In this document: positions 1 through 8,644 of the stretch, one piece after another
Layout of the letters: each line of letters opens with the position of its first letter
Position numbering within the stretch: position 1 is the stretch's first letter
Assembly: GCA_024500155.1 (NCBI GenBank)
Contig: CM044856.1
Location: forward strand, 50,468,303-50,532,302
DNA from: Chenopodium formosanum
Taxonomy: Eukaryota; Streptophyta; Magnoliopsida; Caryophyllales; Amaranthaceae
Length of the DNA: 64,000 nucleotides
Direction of reading: 5' to 3'
The notes under the pieces: model-generated
Seen by the model: only the letters and a program-made list of their open reading frames with translations
Told to the model about the DNA's origin: nothing
The model's database searches: none
Program-made: the position numbers and the translations under genes

Positions 1-250
1 ACGGGTCCGTCTGGGTATTACCCAGGCGGATTATCAGGCGGTTGAATAAACAAAGTATCAAACTTAAATAAACAAGGGGTCCGAGTATTACCCAGGCGGT
101 CCAACAAATGTAACCTTTACTAAGTGTCAAACTTAGTTGATTAAAGAAAGACCCGCCTGGGTATTACCCGGATGGATAATAAAAAATAACTCAATTTTGC
201 AAACGTCTGATTTCATTGATTAGTTCATTTGTTTACAAAAATTTACATTC
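1..250 (-). repeat. Tat element 3' untranslated region with three near-palindromic repeats
   Basis: This stretch follows the pol stop codon on the minus strand. It holds three copies of a near-palindrome built on CCGYCTGGGTATTACCCRG, at 7-29, 81-99 and 153-175, separated by AT-rich sequence with a repeated 'agtatcaaactta' or 'agtgtcaaactta' word. Tat elements often carry tandem repeats between integrase and the 3' LTR. No ORF is visible here. Confidence 0.75.
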
Positions 251-3200
251 TCAGAAGTAGTACTTTTTCAGATTATCTACATTCCAAGTTCTAGGCAGGC
301 GCCTGCCGTCTGGGGTTTCCAGGCGGTAAGTGTCGTCCGGGGTTTCCAGGCGGTAAGTGCCGTCCTTTACTTCTTCATAGATCCGATAGGGGCCTTCCCA
401 ATTTGGTGTTAGCTTTCCCAGCTCATTGGCCCTACTGGTTGCTTCCATTTTTCGTAACACTAAGTCGTCAACTTTCAAAGGACGCTTGTGTACTATTTTG
501 TTATAGGCTCTAGTCATTCTCATACGGTAAATCTCATGACGCAAGGCGGCATTGCCCTTGCGCTCTGGGAGTGAATCCAATGCCAGGCGCATTGCTTCCC
601 AGTTTGCCTCTTCATCATACAGCATGACTCTAAGAGTCGGCTCGTAACGTTCGATGGGCAAGACGGCTTCAGCACTGTAAACCATGAGAAATGGGGTTTC
701 ACCGGTTGCCCCTTTTTCTGTTGTCTGGATGGCCCATAGGACATGGATTGACTCTTCTGCCCACAAGCCACCGACTCTTTCTATTTTCTTCTTCATTCCG
801 TCTGAGATGAGTTTGTTGAAGGCTTCAACTTGGCCGTTTGCTTGGGGCCAGCCAACAGATGCAAAACAGCTTGAGATCCCCTGATCTCCCAACCAAGTTT
901 TTAGCTGAGGCGTCTCAAACTGAGGACCATTATCAAACACCATAGACATAGGTACCCCGTACCGGGTGATAACATTCTTCCAGATGAAAGAAATTACGTC
1001 TGAGGTCTTGATGTTTTTAACCGCCTCAGCCTGAACCCACTTGGTGAAATAATCCACTGCCACTAAGATGTAATGCTTTCCGCCTGGAGCAGGCGTGTAG
1101 GGGCCTAGAATATCCATGCCCCATTTTGCAAACGGGATTGGGCTGTGGATGGCTGTTAGATCAGTTGCCGGACGATGAATAAGTTTGCCAAACTTTTGGC
1201 ACTTGTCACATTTCTTAACCAACTCCTTGGCGTCTGCCTCAAGAGTGGGCCAAAAATAATGTCGTCTGGCTCTGACGGCTAAGGACCTGCTGCCTATGTG
1301 AAAGGCGCAGAATCCCGAGTGCAAGTCCTTGAGAACTTCCCTCCCCTTTTCTGGGGTGACACACTTCAACAGGGGTTTAAGAAACCCCGCCTTGAAGAGT
1401 TCTCCATTTCTCAACTCGAAGCTTGCAACTCGCTTCTTCGGGACGGCTGCTTCCTGTGGCGAATCAGGAAGTGTGCCGTCTGAAAGATAAGCCCGGATGC
1501 CATCCATCCAGGTAGAGCTTTGGTCCAGAACTCTAATGGGATCCTCATTGATGCTTCTCTTTTCTAGAACTTCCCAAAAGACAGACCGAGGCGTATCATG
1601 GCAGGCGGAAGATGCCAGTTTTGACAATGCATCTGCCTGGTTGTTTTCAGACCTAGGCACTTGATTTAGTCGGAATTCCTCAAGTGCCCCGACCTCCTCT
1701 TTGACTGCCTGAAGATATTTGATCATAGCCGGATGGGTAGCCTCATAACTTCCCTCGTATTGGCTAACAACCAATTGAGAATCAGAGTAGGCGTCAATTT
1801 TCATGGCCCCCGCCGCCTTACACATGCGTATACCAGCTAACAGGGCTTCATATTCCGCCTCATTGTTAGAGGCCTGAAACTTGAAGCGTAGTGCATATTC
1901 AAATATGTCTCCCTCAGGAGACTCATAAATTACGCCTGCACCACAGCCGTTCTTTGTAGAGCTCCCATATACGTACACTTTCCAAACCTTATCAAGATTA
2001 TCTGGAGCCACCGGACGAGTCATTTCGACAGTGAAGTCGGCAAACGCCTGACCTTTCACTGCCTTTCTTGGTTCGTAAGTGATTTCAAGACTCTGCATTT
2101 CAATAGCCCATTTCAACCTTCTCCCGGATGAGTCCAAGGTAGACATTGGCCGCTTGAGTGGCTGGTCCGTGTAGATCACCACCGGATGTGCCAAAAAGTA
2201 AGGCTTCAATTTTTTGAATGCCATATACAAAGCAAGGCCAAATTTTTCAACCATGGGGTACCGGAGTTCAGCATTTTTGAGAACATGGCTAATGAAGTAA
2301 ACCGGGAGCTGCATTCCGTCTCGCTCAGCAAGGAGAACGGCACTGAGGGCATGGTCTGAGACGACTAAGTACATGTAAAACATCTCCCTAGGCAAAGGAC
2401 TGACCAACCTAGGCAGAGAATGTAAATGCTCTTTCAATCTCTGGAACGCCGCCTCAGCATCATCCCCCCATTCAAATTTGGTCTTCTTCCTGATTGCTTG
2501 GAAGAAGTAGAGGCATTTTTCACCTGACCGGCTGAGGAACCTCCCCAAGGTGGCCAGACAACCGGTGAGTCTTTGGACTTCCTTGACAGAAAGGGGTGAC
2601 TTCATGTCAATCACCGCCTGTATCTTTTCGGGGTTAGCCTCTATCCCCCTTTGATCAATTAGGAATCCGAGAAACTTCCCAGACTCAACACCAAAGACGC
2701 ATTTCTTAGGATTTAACATAACCTTATGCCGCCTGAGTGTGGTGAAGGTTTCTCGGAGATCAGCAAGGTGATCCGCTTGCTGCTTGGATTTGACTATCAT
2801 GTCATCAATGTACGCCTCCACATTCCTCCCAATCTGATTAATGAAGACCGTGTTAATCATCCGTTGGAAAGTGGCAGGCGTATTTTTCAAGCCAAACGAC
2901 ATCATAGTATAACAGAATAGCCCCTGATTAGTGACGAAGGTCGTCTTCTCTTGATCTTTCTTCCACAGGGGTATCTGATGGAAGCCGGAGTAGGCATCCA
3001 TAAAGCTCATCAAGGCATGACCAGTTGTAGAATCGACCAGACTGTCGATCTTTGGAAGCGGGTAACTGTCCTTTGGACACGCCTTGTTGAGGTCTGTGTA
3101 ATCAACACACATGCGCCAGGTCCCATTCGGTTTCTTAACAAGGACCACATTGGCCACCCAGTCAGGAAAATTACATGGCCGAATGAACCTGGCGTCTAGC

Positions 3201-3397
3201 AGCTTTTTGACTTCGGCAGCTGCCGCCTGACTTCTTTCCTCGCCGTGGTTTCTTTTCTTTTGCCTAATGGGCTTCTTTTTGGGGTCCACGGCGAGTTTGT
3301 GGACAGCAAGATCCGGGCTGACGTCTGACATCTCTTCCACTTCAAAGGCAAAAATGTCTTTGAATTCTTTCAGCAGAAGGTGCAAGCTTGCACCCAA
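251..3397 (-). CDS. Tat pol: reverse transcriptase, dual RNase H, integrase
   Basis: The 1048-codon frame encodes RT (about residues 65-260, with WRMCVDY at 94-100 and catalytic YIDD at 196-199), a decayed gypsy RNase H (about 335-440), a second 'archaeal-type' RNase H (about 472-600), and integrase (about 690-950: HHCC finger ending CDKC, then Asp in WGMDILG, Asp in FDNG and Glu in QVEAFNK). The listed start is a TTG; the frame is open upstream to a TAG near 3524 and no ATG is evident, so this is an internal slice of a gag-pol polyprotein. In the second RNase H the first catalytic Asp (expected VDGS) is Tyr, codon 1967-1969. Near the C terminus TYRLETPD occurs twice through a 27-bp duplication. 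It shares a frame with the protease ORF; two stops lie between them. Confidence 0.93.
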   Translation of the reverse strand: MGASLHLLLKEFKDIFAFEVEEMSDVSPDLAVHKLAVDPKKKPIRQKKRNHGEERSQAAAAEVKKLLDARFIRPCNFPDWVANVVLVKKPNGTWRMCVDYTDLNKACPKDSYPLPKIDSLVDSTTGHALMSFMDAYSGFHQIPLWKKDQEKTTFVTNQGLFCYTMMSFGLKNTPATFQRMINTVFINQIGRNVEAYIDDMIVKSKQQADHLADLRETFTTLRRHKVMLNPKKCVFGVESGKFLGFLIDQRGIEANPEKIQAVIDMKSPLSVKEVQRLTGCLATLGRFLSRSGEKCLYFFQAIRKKTKFEWGDDAEAAFQRLKEHLHSLPRLVSPLPREMFYMYLVVSDHALSAVLLAERDGMQLPVYFISHVLKNAELRYPMVEKFGLALYMAFKKLKPYFLAHPVVIYTDQPLKRPMSTLDSSGRRLKWAIEMQSLEITYEPRKAVKGQAFADFTVEMTRPVAPDNLDKVWKVYVYGSSTKNGCGAGVIYESPEGDIFEYALRFKFQASNNEAEYEALLAGIRMCKAAGAMKIDAYSDSQLVVSQYEGSYEATHPAMIKYLQAVKEEVGALEEFRLNQVPRSENNQADALSKLASSACHDTPRSVFWEVLEKRSINEDPIRVLDQSSTWMDGIRAYLSDGTLPDSPQEAAVPKKRVASFELRNGELFKAGFLKPLLKCVTPEKGREVLKDLHSGFCAFHIGSRSLAVRARRHYFWPTLEADAKELVKKCDKCQKFGKLIHRPATDLTAIHSPIPFAKWGMDILGPYTPAPGGKHYILVAVDYFTKWVQAEAVKNIKTSDVISFIWKNVITRYGVPMSMVFDNGPQFETPQLKTWLGDQGISSCFASVGWPQANGQVEAFNKLISDGMKKKIERVGGLWAEESIHVLWAIQTTEKGATGETPFLMVYSAEAVLPIERYEPTLRVMLYDEEANWEAMRLALDSLPERKGNAALRHEIYRMRMTRAYNKIVHKRPLKVDDLVLRKMEATSRANELGKLTPNWEGPYRIYEEVKDGTYRLETPDDTYRLETPDGRRLPRTWNVDNLKKYYF

Positions 3398-3661
3398 GGT
3401 AGCATGAGCAACCGTCCCAACCTTAACAGTGCGTTCTGGACGGCCGTCATCCAGAACGAGATCAATGCTTTCGCCAGCCGGTTGGGGACGGAGCTCATCT
3501 GACCGTTCACCGGTCAGTGATTGCTATTTTTTCTCTTTCTTCACCTCCACCAGCAGAGGTGCCTTTCTTTTCTTCCCGGCTGCTGGTGGGGCGCGAGCTG
3601 GGTCGGCATCCTTGACATTGTCAAGATTTATTGGTTCCTGACCGCCTGGGGCCATGGTATC
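3398..3661 (-). pseudogene. Protease-RT linker of the Tat polyprotein, interrupted by two stops
   Basis: The frame shared by the protease and pol ORFs continues through this interval as a Lys/Pro-rich linker, then an acidic stretch, but is cut by the TGA ending the protease ORF (3662-3664) and a TAG near 3524. Both stops are one transition from a sense codon, which fits decay of a once continuous polyprotein. No separate gene is visible on either strand. Confidence 0.65.
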
Positions 3662-4540
3662 TCAGACGGCTGAGAGATAGCACTCTCGGGCCGTCTTCTG
3701 ATCCCCATTCAAGGAACCAACAGAGCCGTCATCCCTCTCATACTTGATGAGCATGAGGGACGGGATGATTACTGCCTTGGCTACGTTGAGGGTTGGCCTG
3801 CCAAGGATGATGTTGTAGGTGGTCAACTCTTCAACGACCAAGAATCTGACGACAATATGTCGTCCCTGGCCTTTCTCTCCCAGCCAGATGGGTAAGTCAA
3901 TTCTCCCGGCTGGGTAGACCATCCCACCCCCTAAACCAACCAAGGGGTGGGTGACCGGATGCATGATGCTGACATTGTATTTCAGCTTTTGCAGGCACCG
4001 GAGACTGATGACGTCTGATGAGCTGCCGGTGTCAATAAGGATCCGTCCAACCAGCTGGTTGGCAACCTTACATTCAATGACCACCGGGTCATCATGCGGG
4101 CGGCGGACGCTGCCCCTGTCCTTCTCAGTGATCAAGACGTCTGGGAAGGAGGAGCTGGCTTCCGCCTGCTCATCATCATCTTTTTCCATCTTTCGAAGAT
4201 GGCTCTTGGTGCCCCGGATGGTAGGGCCACCACAAGAGAACCCGCCTGCTATAGTGTAGACCGACTCCTTGTCGGTATCCAAACTACTAGCAGGCTGGGG
4301 GGTAGTCTTGGAGGACTGACCCTTGTTTTTCTTTTTTGCCCCGGCTGGGGACTTAGAAATGTAGGACTTCAGCAGCCCTTTGTCAGCCAGACGATCCAAC
4401 GCCCGCTGAAGACTAAAGCAGTCGTTGGTGTCATGGCCAACTTCTTCATGGAACTGACAGAATTTATTTTTGTTCCGTGACTGGACATAACTCTTCATAG
4501 GATTCGGCTTCTCAATGGACAGCCGGTCCTTTACCTCCAT
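3662..4540 (-). CDS. Tat gag C-terminal zinc knuckle and aspartic protease
   Basis: The 292-residue ORF opens with the end of Gag, including a knuckle CQFHEEVGHDTNDC (about residues 28-41) that would bind nucleic acid in the particle. The retropepsin-like protease follows (about 150-275) with active-site DTGSS in RILIDTGSS and the later hydrophobic IILGRP motif. It would cleave the polyprotein as a dimer. It is in the same frame as the RT ORF downstream and a different frame from the gag ORF upstream; the two overlap by 10 bp (4531-4540). The ATG used is internal: the frame is open further upstream to about 4613, so the start is arbitrary. Confidence 0.88.
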   Translation of the reverse strand: MEVKDRLSIEKPNPMKSYVQSRNKNKFCQFHEEVGHDTNDCFSLQRALDRLADKGLLKSYISKSPAGAKKKNKGQSSKTTPQPASSLDTDKESVYTIAGGFSCGGPTIRGTKSHLRKMEKDDDEQAEASSSFPDVLITEKDRGSVRRPHDDPVVIECKVANQLVGRILIDTGSSSDVISLRCLQKLKYNVSIMHPVTHPLVGLGGGMVYPAGRIDLPIWLGEKGQGRHIVVRFLVVEELTTYNIILGRPTLNVAKAVIIPSLMLIKYERDDGSVGSLNGDQKTARECYLSAV

Positions 4541-5226
4541 GAGGATGGAGTTGCAGTCTTTGTTAAACTCGTACTTGGGGACGTACGGTTTAAACTCTTT
4601 CTTTTTCTTCTAGGACGGCTGGTCAGAGTCAGTAACCGCCCAGACTTCTTTTCTTTTCTTGCTCTCTTCTTTGTTTTTGGCCGGCTGAGCTGACCGGCTG
4701 TTTTTCTGCTTGTCGGACTTTTGGAGTCCGACTGGCTACCAGGCGAGCAGAGGTCGGTAGCTTGGATGTAGCTCTCCGCCTCCCTCAGGGCCGCCTGTAA
4801 GGTGAAAGCCCCTTTTCTGACGAGGTCGAGCTTAAAAGTCGACCCGTCTCTCAGACCCTTGAAAAAGTTTGTAAAAGCTACCTCGTCAGACAGTCCTTGA
4901 ATCTGAATTCTTATCAGATTGAAGCGTCTGACATATGAGCGCAACCCTTCTCTCTCTCCTTGCTTAACAGTGCTCAAATCAAGGCTTGTTTTCTTAGCAG
5001 GGATGTTCATTGAGAAGTTGGAAGCCAACAGAAAGGCGAGCTTCCTGAAGCTATCAATGGACCCGGCTGGCAAATTTCCAAACCATTGTTGGGCAATGCC
5101 CTTCAATGTAGCCGGGAAACACCGACACCAAGTGGCATCATCGAACCCCTGCAGGTACATGAGGTTGGTGTAAGCCATGAGGTGGTCTTCCGGATTGGTG
5201 GTACCATCATAGGTACCAACCAACAC
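4531..5226 (-). CDS. Tat Gag capsid region
   Basis: Residues about 1-150 match the retrotransposon gag fold (Retrotrans_gag): a start like 'YDGTTNPEDHL', then the WCRCFPATLKGIAQQWFGNLP block and 'LRSYVRRFN'. The product would form the virus-like particle. The last ~70 residues are Lys/Arg/Ser-rich and end in a frame that differs from the protease frame, so a frameshift occurred before 4613. It is in the same frame as the N-terminal ORF at 5467-6102; stops near 5326 and in the spacer divide them. A perfect 8-bp stem with 5-nt loop sits at 4712-4732 in this tail. Confidence 0.85.
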   Translation of the reverse strand: MLVGTYDGTTNPEDHLMAYTNLMYLQGFDDATWCRCFPATLKGIAQQWFGNLPAGSIDSFRKLAFLLASNFSMNIPAKKTSLDLSTVKQGEREGLRSYVRRFNLIRIQIQGLSDEVAFTNFFKGLRDGSTFKLDLVRKGAFTLQAALREAESYIQATDLCSPGSQSDSKSPTSRKTAGQLSRPKTKKRARKEKKSGRLLTLTSRPRRKRKSLNRTSPSTSLTKTATPSSWR

Positions 5227-5466
5227 GTTCTTAACCTTGGCCGGCTGAGCCGCCTCAGTTATCTCCCAAGTGAACGCAGAAGGTTGTTCACCCAGGCGCA
5301 GCAGACGAAGCTGCCAGTCCAGTGGCTAGACATTTGGGTATGTCGCCTGACCCCCAAAGAAGGCCGGCTGCATGAAGTGAGGAGGATACTGTCCGTAAGC
5401 CTGAGTAGACACATACGGTACAGCTCCAATCATATGAGGGCCAGAATAGACGGTATTACCGCTTGT

Positions 5467-6102
5467 CTAACTTTCATGCAAGGAGGGTGCACTCCCTGCT
5501 GAATTATTGTTGAAACTGTCTGGAAAGTTCGACGTTGAAGCCGACTCAGACAGCGATTGATTTCTCTTCCGGTTGATAATCTCCCGGGCATCAAGAGTTG
5601 ATTTTTTACTTCTCACTGGCTGCTGAGTCCGGCGAGTGTTGTTGGAGTTCTTCCCAGGAAGGAGAATCTTTGACCAATCAATGGTCTCGGCTGCCTTCTC
5701 CTTTGGATGGGGAGTGGGCTGCCGGTTTCTAACTGACTTCCCCTTCTCTAGAGAAGTCTTCTTCGCCGGCTGACCTTTACTTGGGCCAGCCCGGCTTTTG
5801 GTGATCAGCTCTGTAATTTCATCCTTGAAACTTGTCATGAACCTCATGAGTTCGTCTCGGGTGACAGGGGCTGATCCAGCTGCTGTTTGGGTTTCCCCTT
5901 CCGGCTGTCCAGAGGGTCGACTTGGACCCGCCTGGGAGGCACCCCGCTCTAGAGTGTCTCTGGGCCGGATGCGCTTGGTTCTGAGAGAGCCGTCTTCGGC
6001 TGTAAAGGCTTCGACCTGAGGATCTTCATCCTCCTCATGGTCGGTAAAAACTTCTGGGTCTTCACCTAGACGGTTAGGGGGTGGTACAGACTCTTGAACC
6101 AT
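5467..6102 (-). CDS. Tat Gag N-terminal region
   Basis: The first ORF after the PBS starts at an ATG only 14 bp downstream of it and encodes 211 mostly polar, low-complexity residues: an acidic N terminus, a Pro/Gln/Gly middle and a short amphipathic block 'DELMRFMTSFKDEITELI' (about 85-102). Such extended, disordered N termini are usual for Tat Gag. It is in frame with the capsid ORF 4531-5226 but separated from it by stops in 5227-5466, so this copy cannot make full Gag. Confidence 0.8.
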   Translation of the reverse strand: MVQESVPPPNRLGEDPEVFTDHEEDEDPQVEAFTAEDGSLRTKRIRPRDTLERGASQAGPSRPSGQPEGETQTAAGSAPVTRDELMRFMTSFKDEITELITKSRAGPSKGQPAKKTSLEKGKSVRNRQPTPHPKEKAAETIDWSKILLPGKNSNNTRRTQQPVRSKKSTLDAREIINRKRNQSLSESASTSNFPDSFNNNSAGSAPSLHES

Positions 6103-6115
6103 CTTCGAGGTACTC

Positions 6116-6133
6116 TCCCCACAGACGGCGCCA
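6116..6133 (-). promoter_or_regulatory. Primer binding site of the Tat element
   Basis: On the minus strand the sequence TGGCGCCGTCTGTGGGGA begins two bases after the LTR end. It is of the form complementary to a plant tRNA 3' end with CCA, and primes minus-strand DNA synthesis. I do not decide which tRNA. Confidence 0.85.
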
Positions 6134-6135
6134 AA

Positions 6136-6625
6136 TGTTTTGGGTGTTTTCTTCCCTCGGGAGAGTTACGTCACGAAGTCTGATCCGGCCGGTCTGTACT
6201 TGTAAAATAACGGAGACTCCGGGTGGTTGAAGCTCCGCCTCCGAAGGTCAAGTTAGTAACTTGAAACGGAATAAAGAGAACGAAAACTTAGGTGGGTATC
6301 TGCTTGGATTCCAAGCTCAGGTGTTTCTCTGATGTAAGAGAATGCTGGTGTAATAAATGGTAAAAACGTGCCCTCAAAATGAGGGACATCTCCCTATTTA
6401 TAGGGTCTTTGGGAATTGTGCCCCTGATTATGTCACTTAACCCTAATCATTGGTGGGCTGCGCCGTTTTGCGGCATTATCGGGATTTAGGCCTGAAGGCC
6501 GCCTTTTCCCTTGATTTCTGGAATGACACGTGTCAAGCAGGGATTGGTCCATTTTAGACCAATCTGGGGCTGACACGTGTCACCTTCTGATTTGGCCACG
6601 TGGCAGGGTAAAATTACCCTAAACA
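6136..6625 (-). repeat. 5' LTR of the Tat element (490 bp)
   Basis: On the minus strand it runs from TGTTTAGGGTAATTTTACCC to CACCCAAAACA, with canonical TG...CA ends and short terminal inverted TGTTT/AAACA. The inner edge abuts the PBS. The outer edge is set by the TG terminus; it cannot be compared with the 3' LTR, which is off the window. Confidence 0.82.
6395..6604 (-). promoter_or_regulatory. Tat LTR promoter: TATA box and three palindromic ACGT-core (G-box-like) elements
   Basis: TATAAATA lies at 6402-6395 on the minus strand. Upstream are three perfect palindromes with a CACGTG core: TGACACGTGTCA at 6524-6535 and 6571-6582, and GCCACGTGGC at 6595-6604. Such cores are bound by plant bZIP and bHLH factors (ABA, light and stress response). 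The spacing fits an RNA polymerase II promoter in U3. Confidence 0.7.
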
Positions 6626-7223
6626 TAAACTTTAATATGTATTAACACTAAATGTAAAAGGTTATTACCTATGATTATACAAAAGAGATTTGTTAAGTAG
6701 ATTGTAGAATTCAGCAATATAAGTACACTACTAGATGCACTTGTTCAATTATATAAATGACAAAATAGGTGTGTCAAAACATAATTTACAGAGAACAACT
6801 ATGTATAAGGTCATTTAGGATAAAGTAAATATTATCTAGTCATTACCCGTTCAAATTAAAATAGGGAATTCATATCATGCATTCATCACTATAGTTAATT
6901 TCGAAAAACAGGTAATCACCAATGACAAAACAGAGAACAACCTAATCACAAACATATTAGGCATTGTAATAAAACATATAAGGTCGTCACATATAGGATT
7001 ACAGATGAATTTAAAGTCAACAATTTTTAAAGTGTTGATAGAAAATGAAGCATAAGGACAATATAAAAAGGCAATAAATTGACATATAGTTTGTCATTAC
7101 CCATGATTTTCATCAATATAGGTTATACCCCAAAATTATAAAGTATATTACCAATGACAAAACAGAGAAAACCTTAACATCACAGTACATAATTGGCAAC
7201 GCGTACAACAACATAAAATGTAA
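6626..7223. other. AT-rich region without a gene, between Tat LTR and PF20167-like gene
   Basis: No coding potential is visible. A degenerate direct repeat is present: 'ccaatgacaaaacagagaa' occurs near 6918 and near 7153 with similar flanks, and an 'aggacaatat/ataagg' word recurs near 7052 and 7258. This is probably the 3' intron or 3' flank of the minus-strand gene, cut by the Tat insertion. Confidence 0.4.
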
Positions 7224-8501
7224 TTACAATGCCAGAAATTCAACAGATAGTGAAACATAAGGACAATAAATACCTGAGTTATCATTAAGGGCATCTATTC
7301 GAGACTGTAGAGTCTCTTGGACCTCAAGCATAAAAGCATCAGTGAAGATATCTGGCCTAATGCGCTTAACCATTTCTTGCACAGTCATGCTCTCACGCAT
7401 GACATCTTCAAAGGATGTCGTGTAACGGTTTCCTTTACCATCTTCCTTAGAATCATCTTTACCCTCTTCTTCCTCTACATGATGTCGCTTTCGAACAGGA
7501 GCACGCGGTACCTCTTTATTTACCCACCTTTCATTGTCGCCATCATATACGTAACCCAAAGTATTATGAATTGTATTTGAGTTGAATGGTTTTTTTGGTC
7601 CACTATCCATCACTTTATCCGATAAATTAACCTCAAATCTCTCAAACACCTTGGTTAACCACATACCATAAAGAAGGAACAACCCTTCCTTTGTTCCCTT
7701 TTGAACGATAATCATGTAATCAATCATCATCCTCGGCATATTCATCTTCACAGTGGTGAGTAAAAAGTACATGACCAACATGTCTAGGTATGTTAAGGAG
7801 AACAGTCTCCCCTTTTGCTTAAGGAAGGACTTGAAAAGAATCAAATGCAAAAGACGAGTTTGTAGCGGCAGTTCATATACTTCTGGCTTTTTATCTCTGC
7901 CAGAATTATCTTCCATAAGCACAAGATTGAGGCATTTCTCAACATCAAATTCCGTTTGTGTACTCCATTTTTTCCCCGGGAGCTTAGCTTGCACCCCTTG
8001 TCTGGGAATCTTCAAGATGCTGCTCAAGGTAGCTTCATCCAACTTTATCTCCTTCCCTTTCACCCAAGTGTATATTACTCCATCTTGTTTGTTTGCATAA
8101 TTGAAGTGGGCGTAGAACTGCCGAACAAGGTTACGGTATATGGGGTAATTTTCTGTAAACAACTTGTCCAATCCTTGGTGTTTAAACCACTTTCGTAAAA
8201 AATCAGCATGAGCTAAGTCAAAGGAGTCAAAATCTACATGTTTCCCTTCACTGATTTTTTGTTTCGCGAATGTCTTAAAGTAAAATTCACAATACAGGGA
8301 GAACTTGAACCTTTCATCATTAGTTGGTGTTTGGCCTCTGCTACTACCCTCTGCAGCAAGAGAGGGTGGGGTAGTAGCGGCCAAAGCTTGCCTTCTTGAC
8401 CTTGTGGTTGGAGAGTTGGTTGGTTCAATGCCAATGATTGTATGTGGACTCGTTCTCTTACGCGGGGTTTGTCGCCTTGCTGATTGCTTCATTCTAGCCA
8501 T
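7224..8501 (-). CDS. Putative plant transposon protein (PF20167-like) with histone H3-like N terminus
   Basis: The start is the ATG at 8501, four bases after a clean 3' splice site (tttttcag, 8513-8506). The first residues MARMKQSARRQTPRK closely resemble the H3 tail. Residues about 70-300 match the plant transposon protein domain (VRQFYAHF, then YTWVKGKEIKLDEATLSSIL). A Glu/Lys/Asp-rich acidic stretch and a C-terminal helical block follow. The frame runs to a stop at 7224, but AACTCAG|GTATTT at 7280-7269 looks like a splice donor, so the real exon probably ends at 7274 with downstream exons lost. The function of this family is unknown. The ORF could be extended upstream to 8558, but that stretch is intron. 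Confidence 0.75.
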   Translation of the reverse strand: MARMKQSARRQTPRKRTSPHTIIGIEPTNSPTTRSRRQALAATTPPSLAAEGSSRGQTPTNDERFKFSLYCEFYFKTFAKQKISEGKHVDFDSFDLAHADFLRKWFKHQGLDKLFTENYPIYRNLVRQFYAHFNYANKQDGVIYTWVKGKEIKLDEATLSSILKIPRQGVQAKLPGKKWSTQTEFDVEKCLNLVLMEDNSGRDKKPEVYELPLQTRLLHLILFKSFLKQKGRLFSLTYLDMLVMYFLLTTVKMNMPRMMIDYMIIVQKGTKEGLFLLYGMWLTKVFERFEVNLSDKVMDSGPKKPFNSNTIHNTLGYVYDGDNERWVNKEVPRAPVRKRHHVEEEEGKDDSKEDGKGNRYTTSFEDVMRESMTVQEMVKRIRPDIFTDAFMLEVQETLQSRIDALNDNSGIYCPYVSLSVEFLAL

Positions 8502-8644
8502 TGAACTGAAAAAAATAAATAAACAAATAAATGTAGCATAGTGAGAAACAAAAGACATAAAGGAAAAAAAAGGGCCAAAGATAATTAAATGACCATACCA
8601 AGCACAAATTGTGCTATGTATTTTTTGGTATATGAAATCATGTA

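Larger units (their letters stand above)
1..6625 (-). mobile_element. Ty3/gypsy Tat-lineage LTR retrotransposon, 5' complete, 3' LTR outside window
   Basis: On the minus strand the order is LTR (6136-6625), PBS (6116-6133), gag (6102-4531), protease (4540-3662), RT, two RNase H domains and integrase (to 251), then a repeat-bearing 3' untranslated stretch (250-1). Gene order, the gag zinc knuckle of C-x2-H-x4-H-x4-C type and a second RNase H domain place it in the Tat branch of Ty3/gypsy. The left end runs off the window, so the 3' LTR and target-site duplication cannot be checked. Gag and pol are interrupted by at least one frameshift and several stops, so this copy is not autonomous. Its right end lies downstream of the PF20167-like gene at 7274-8501 and may have cut off that gene's 3' exons. 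Confidence 0.9.

Noticed and set aside
684..884. Plus-strand ORFs within Tat pol, protease and gag (also 1298-1483, 2726-3199, 3951-4480, 5086-5502)
   Set aside because: Antisense shadows of the minus-strand coding frames.
8502..8558. Longer N terminus (19 extra residues, MSFVSH...) for the PF20167-like protein
   Set aside because: The stretch is the pyrimidine-rich end of an intron with a clear CAG acceptor; the ATG at 8501 is preferred.
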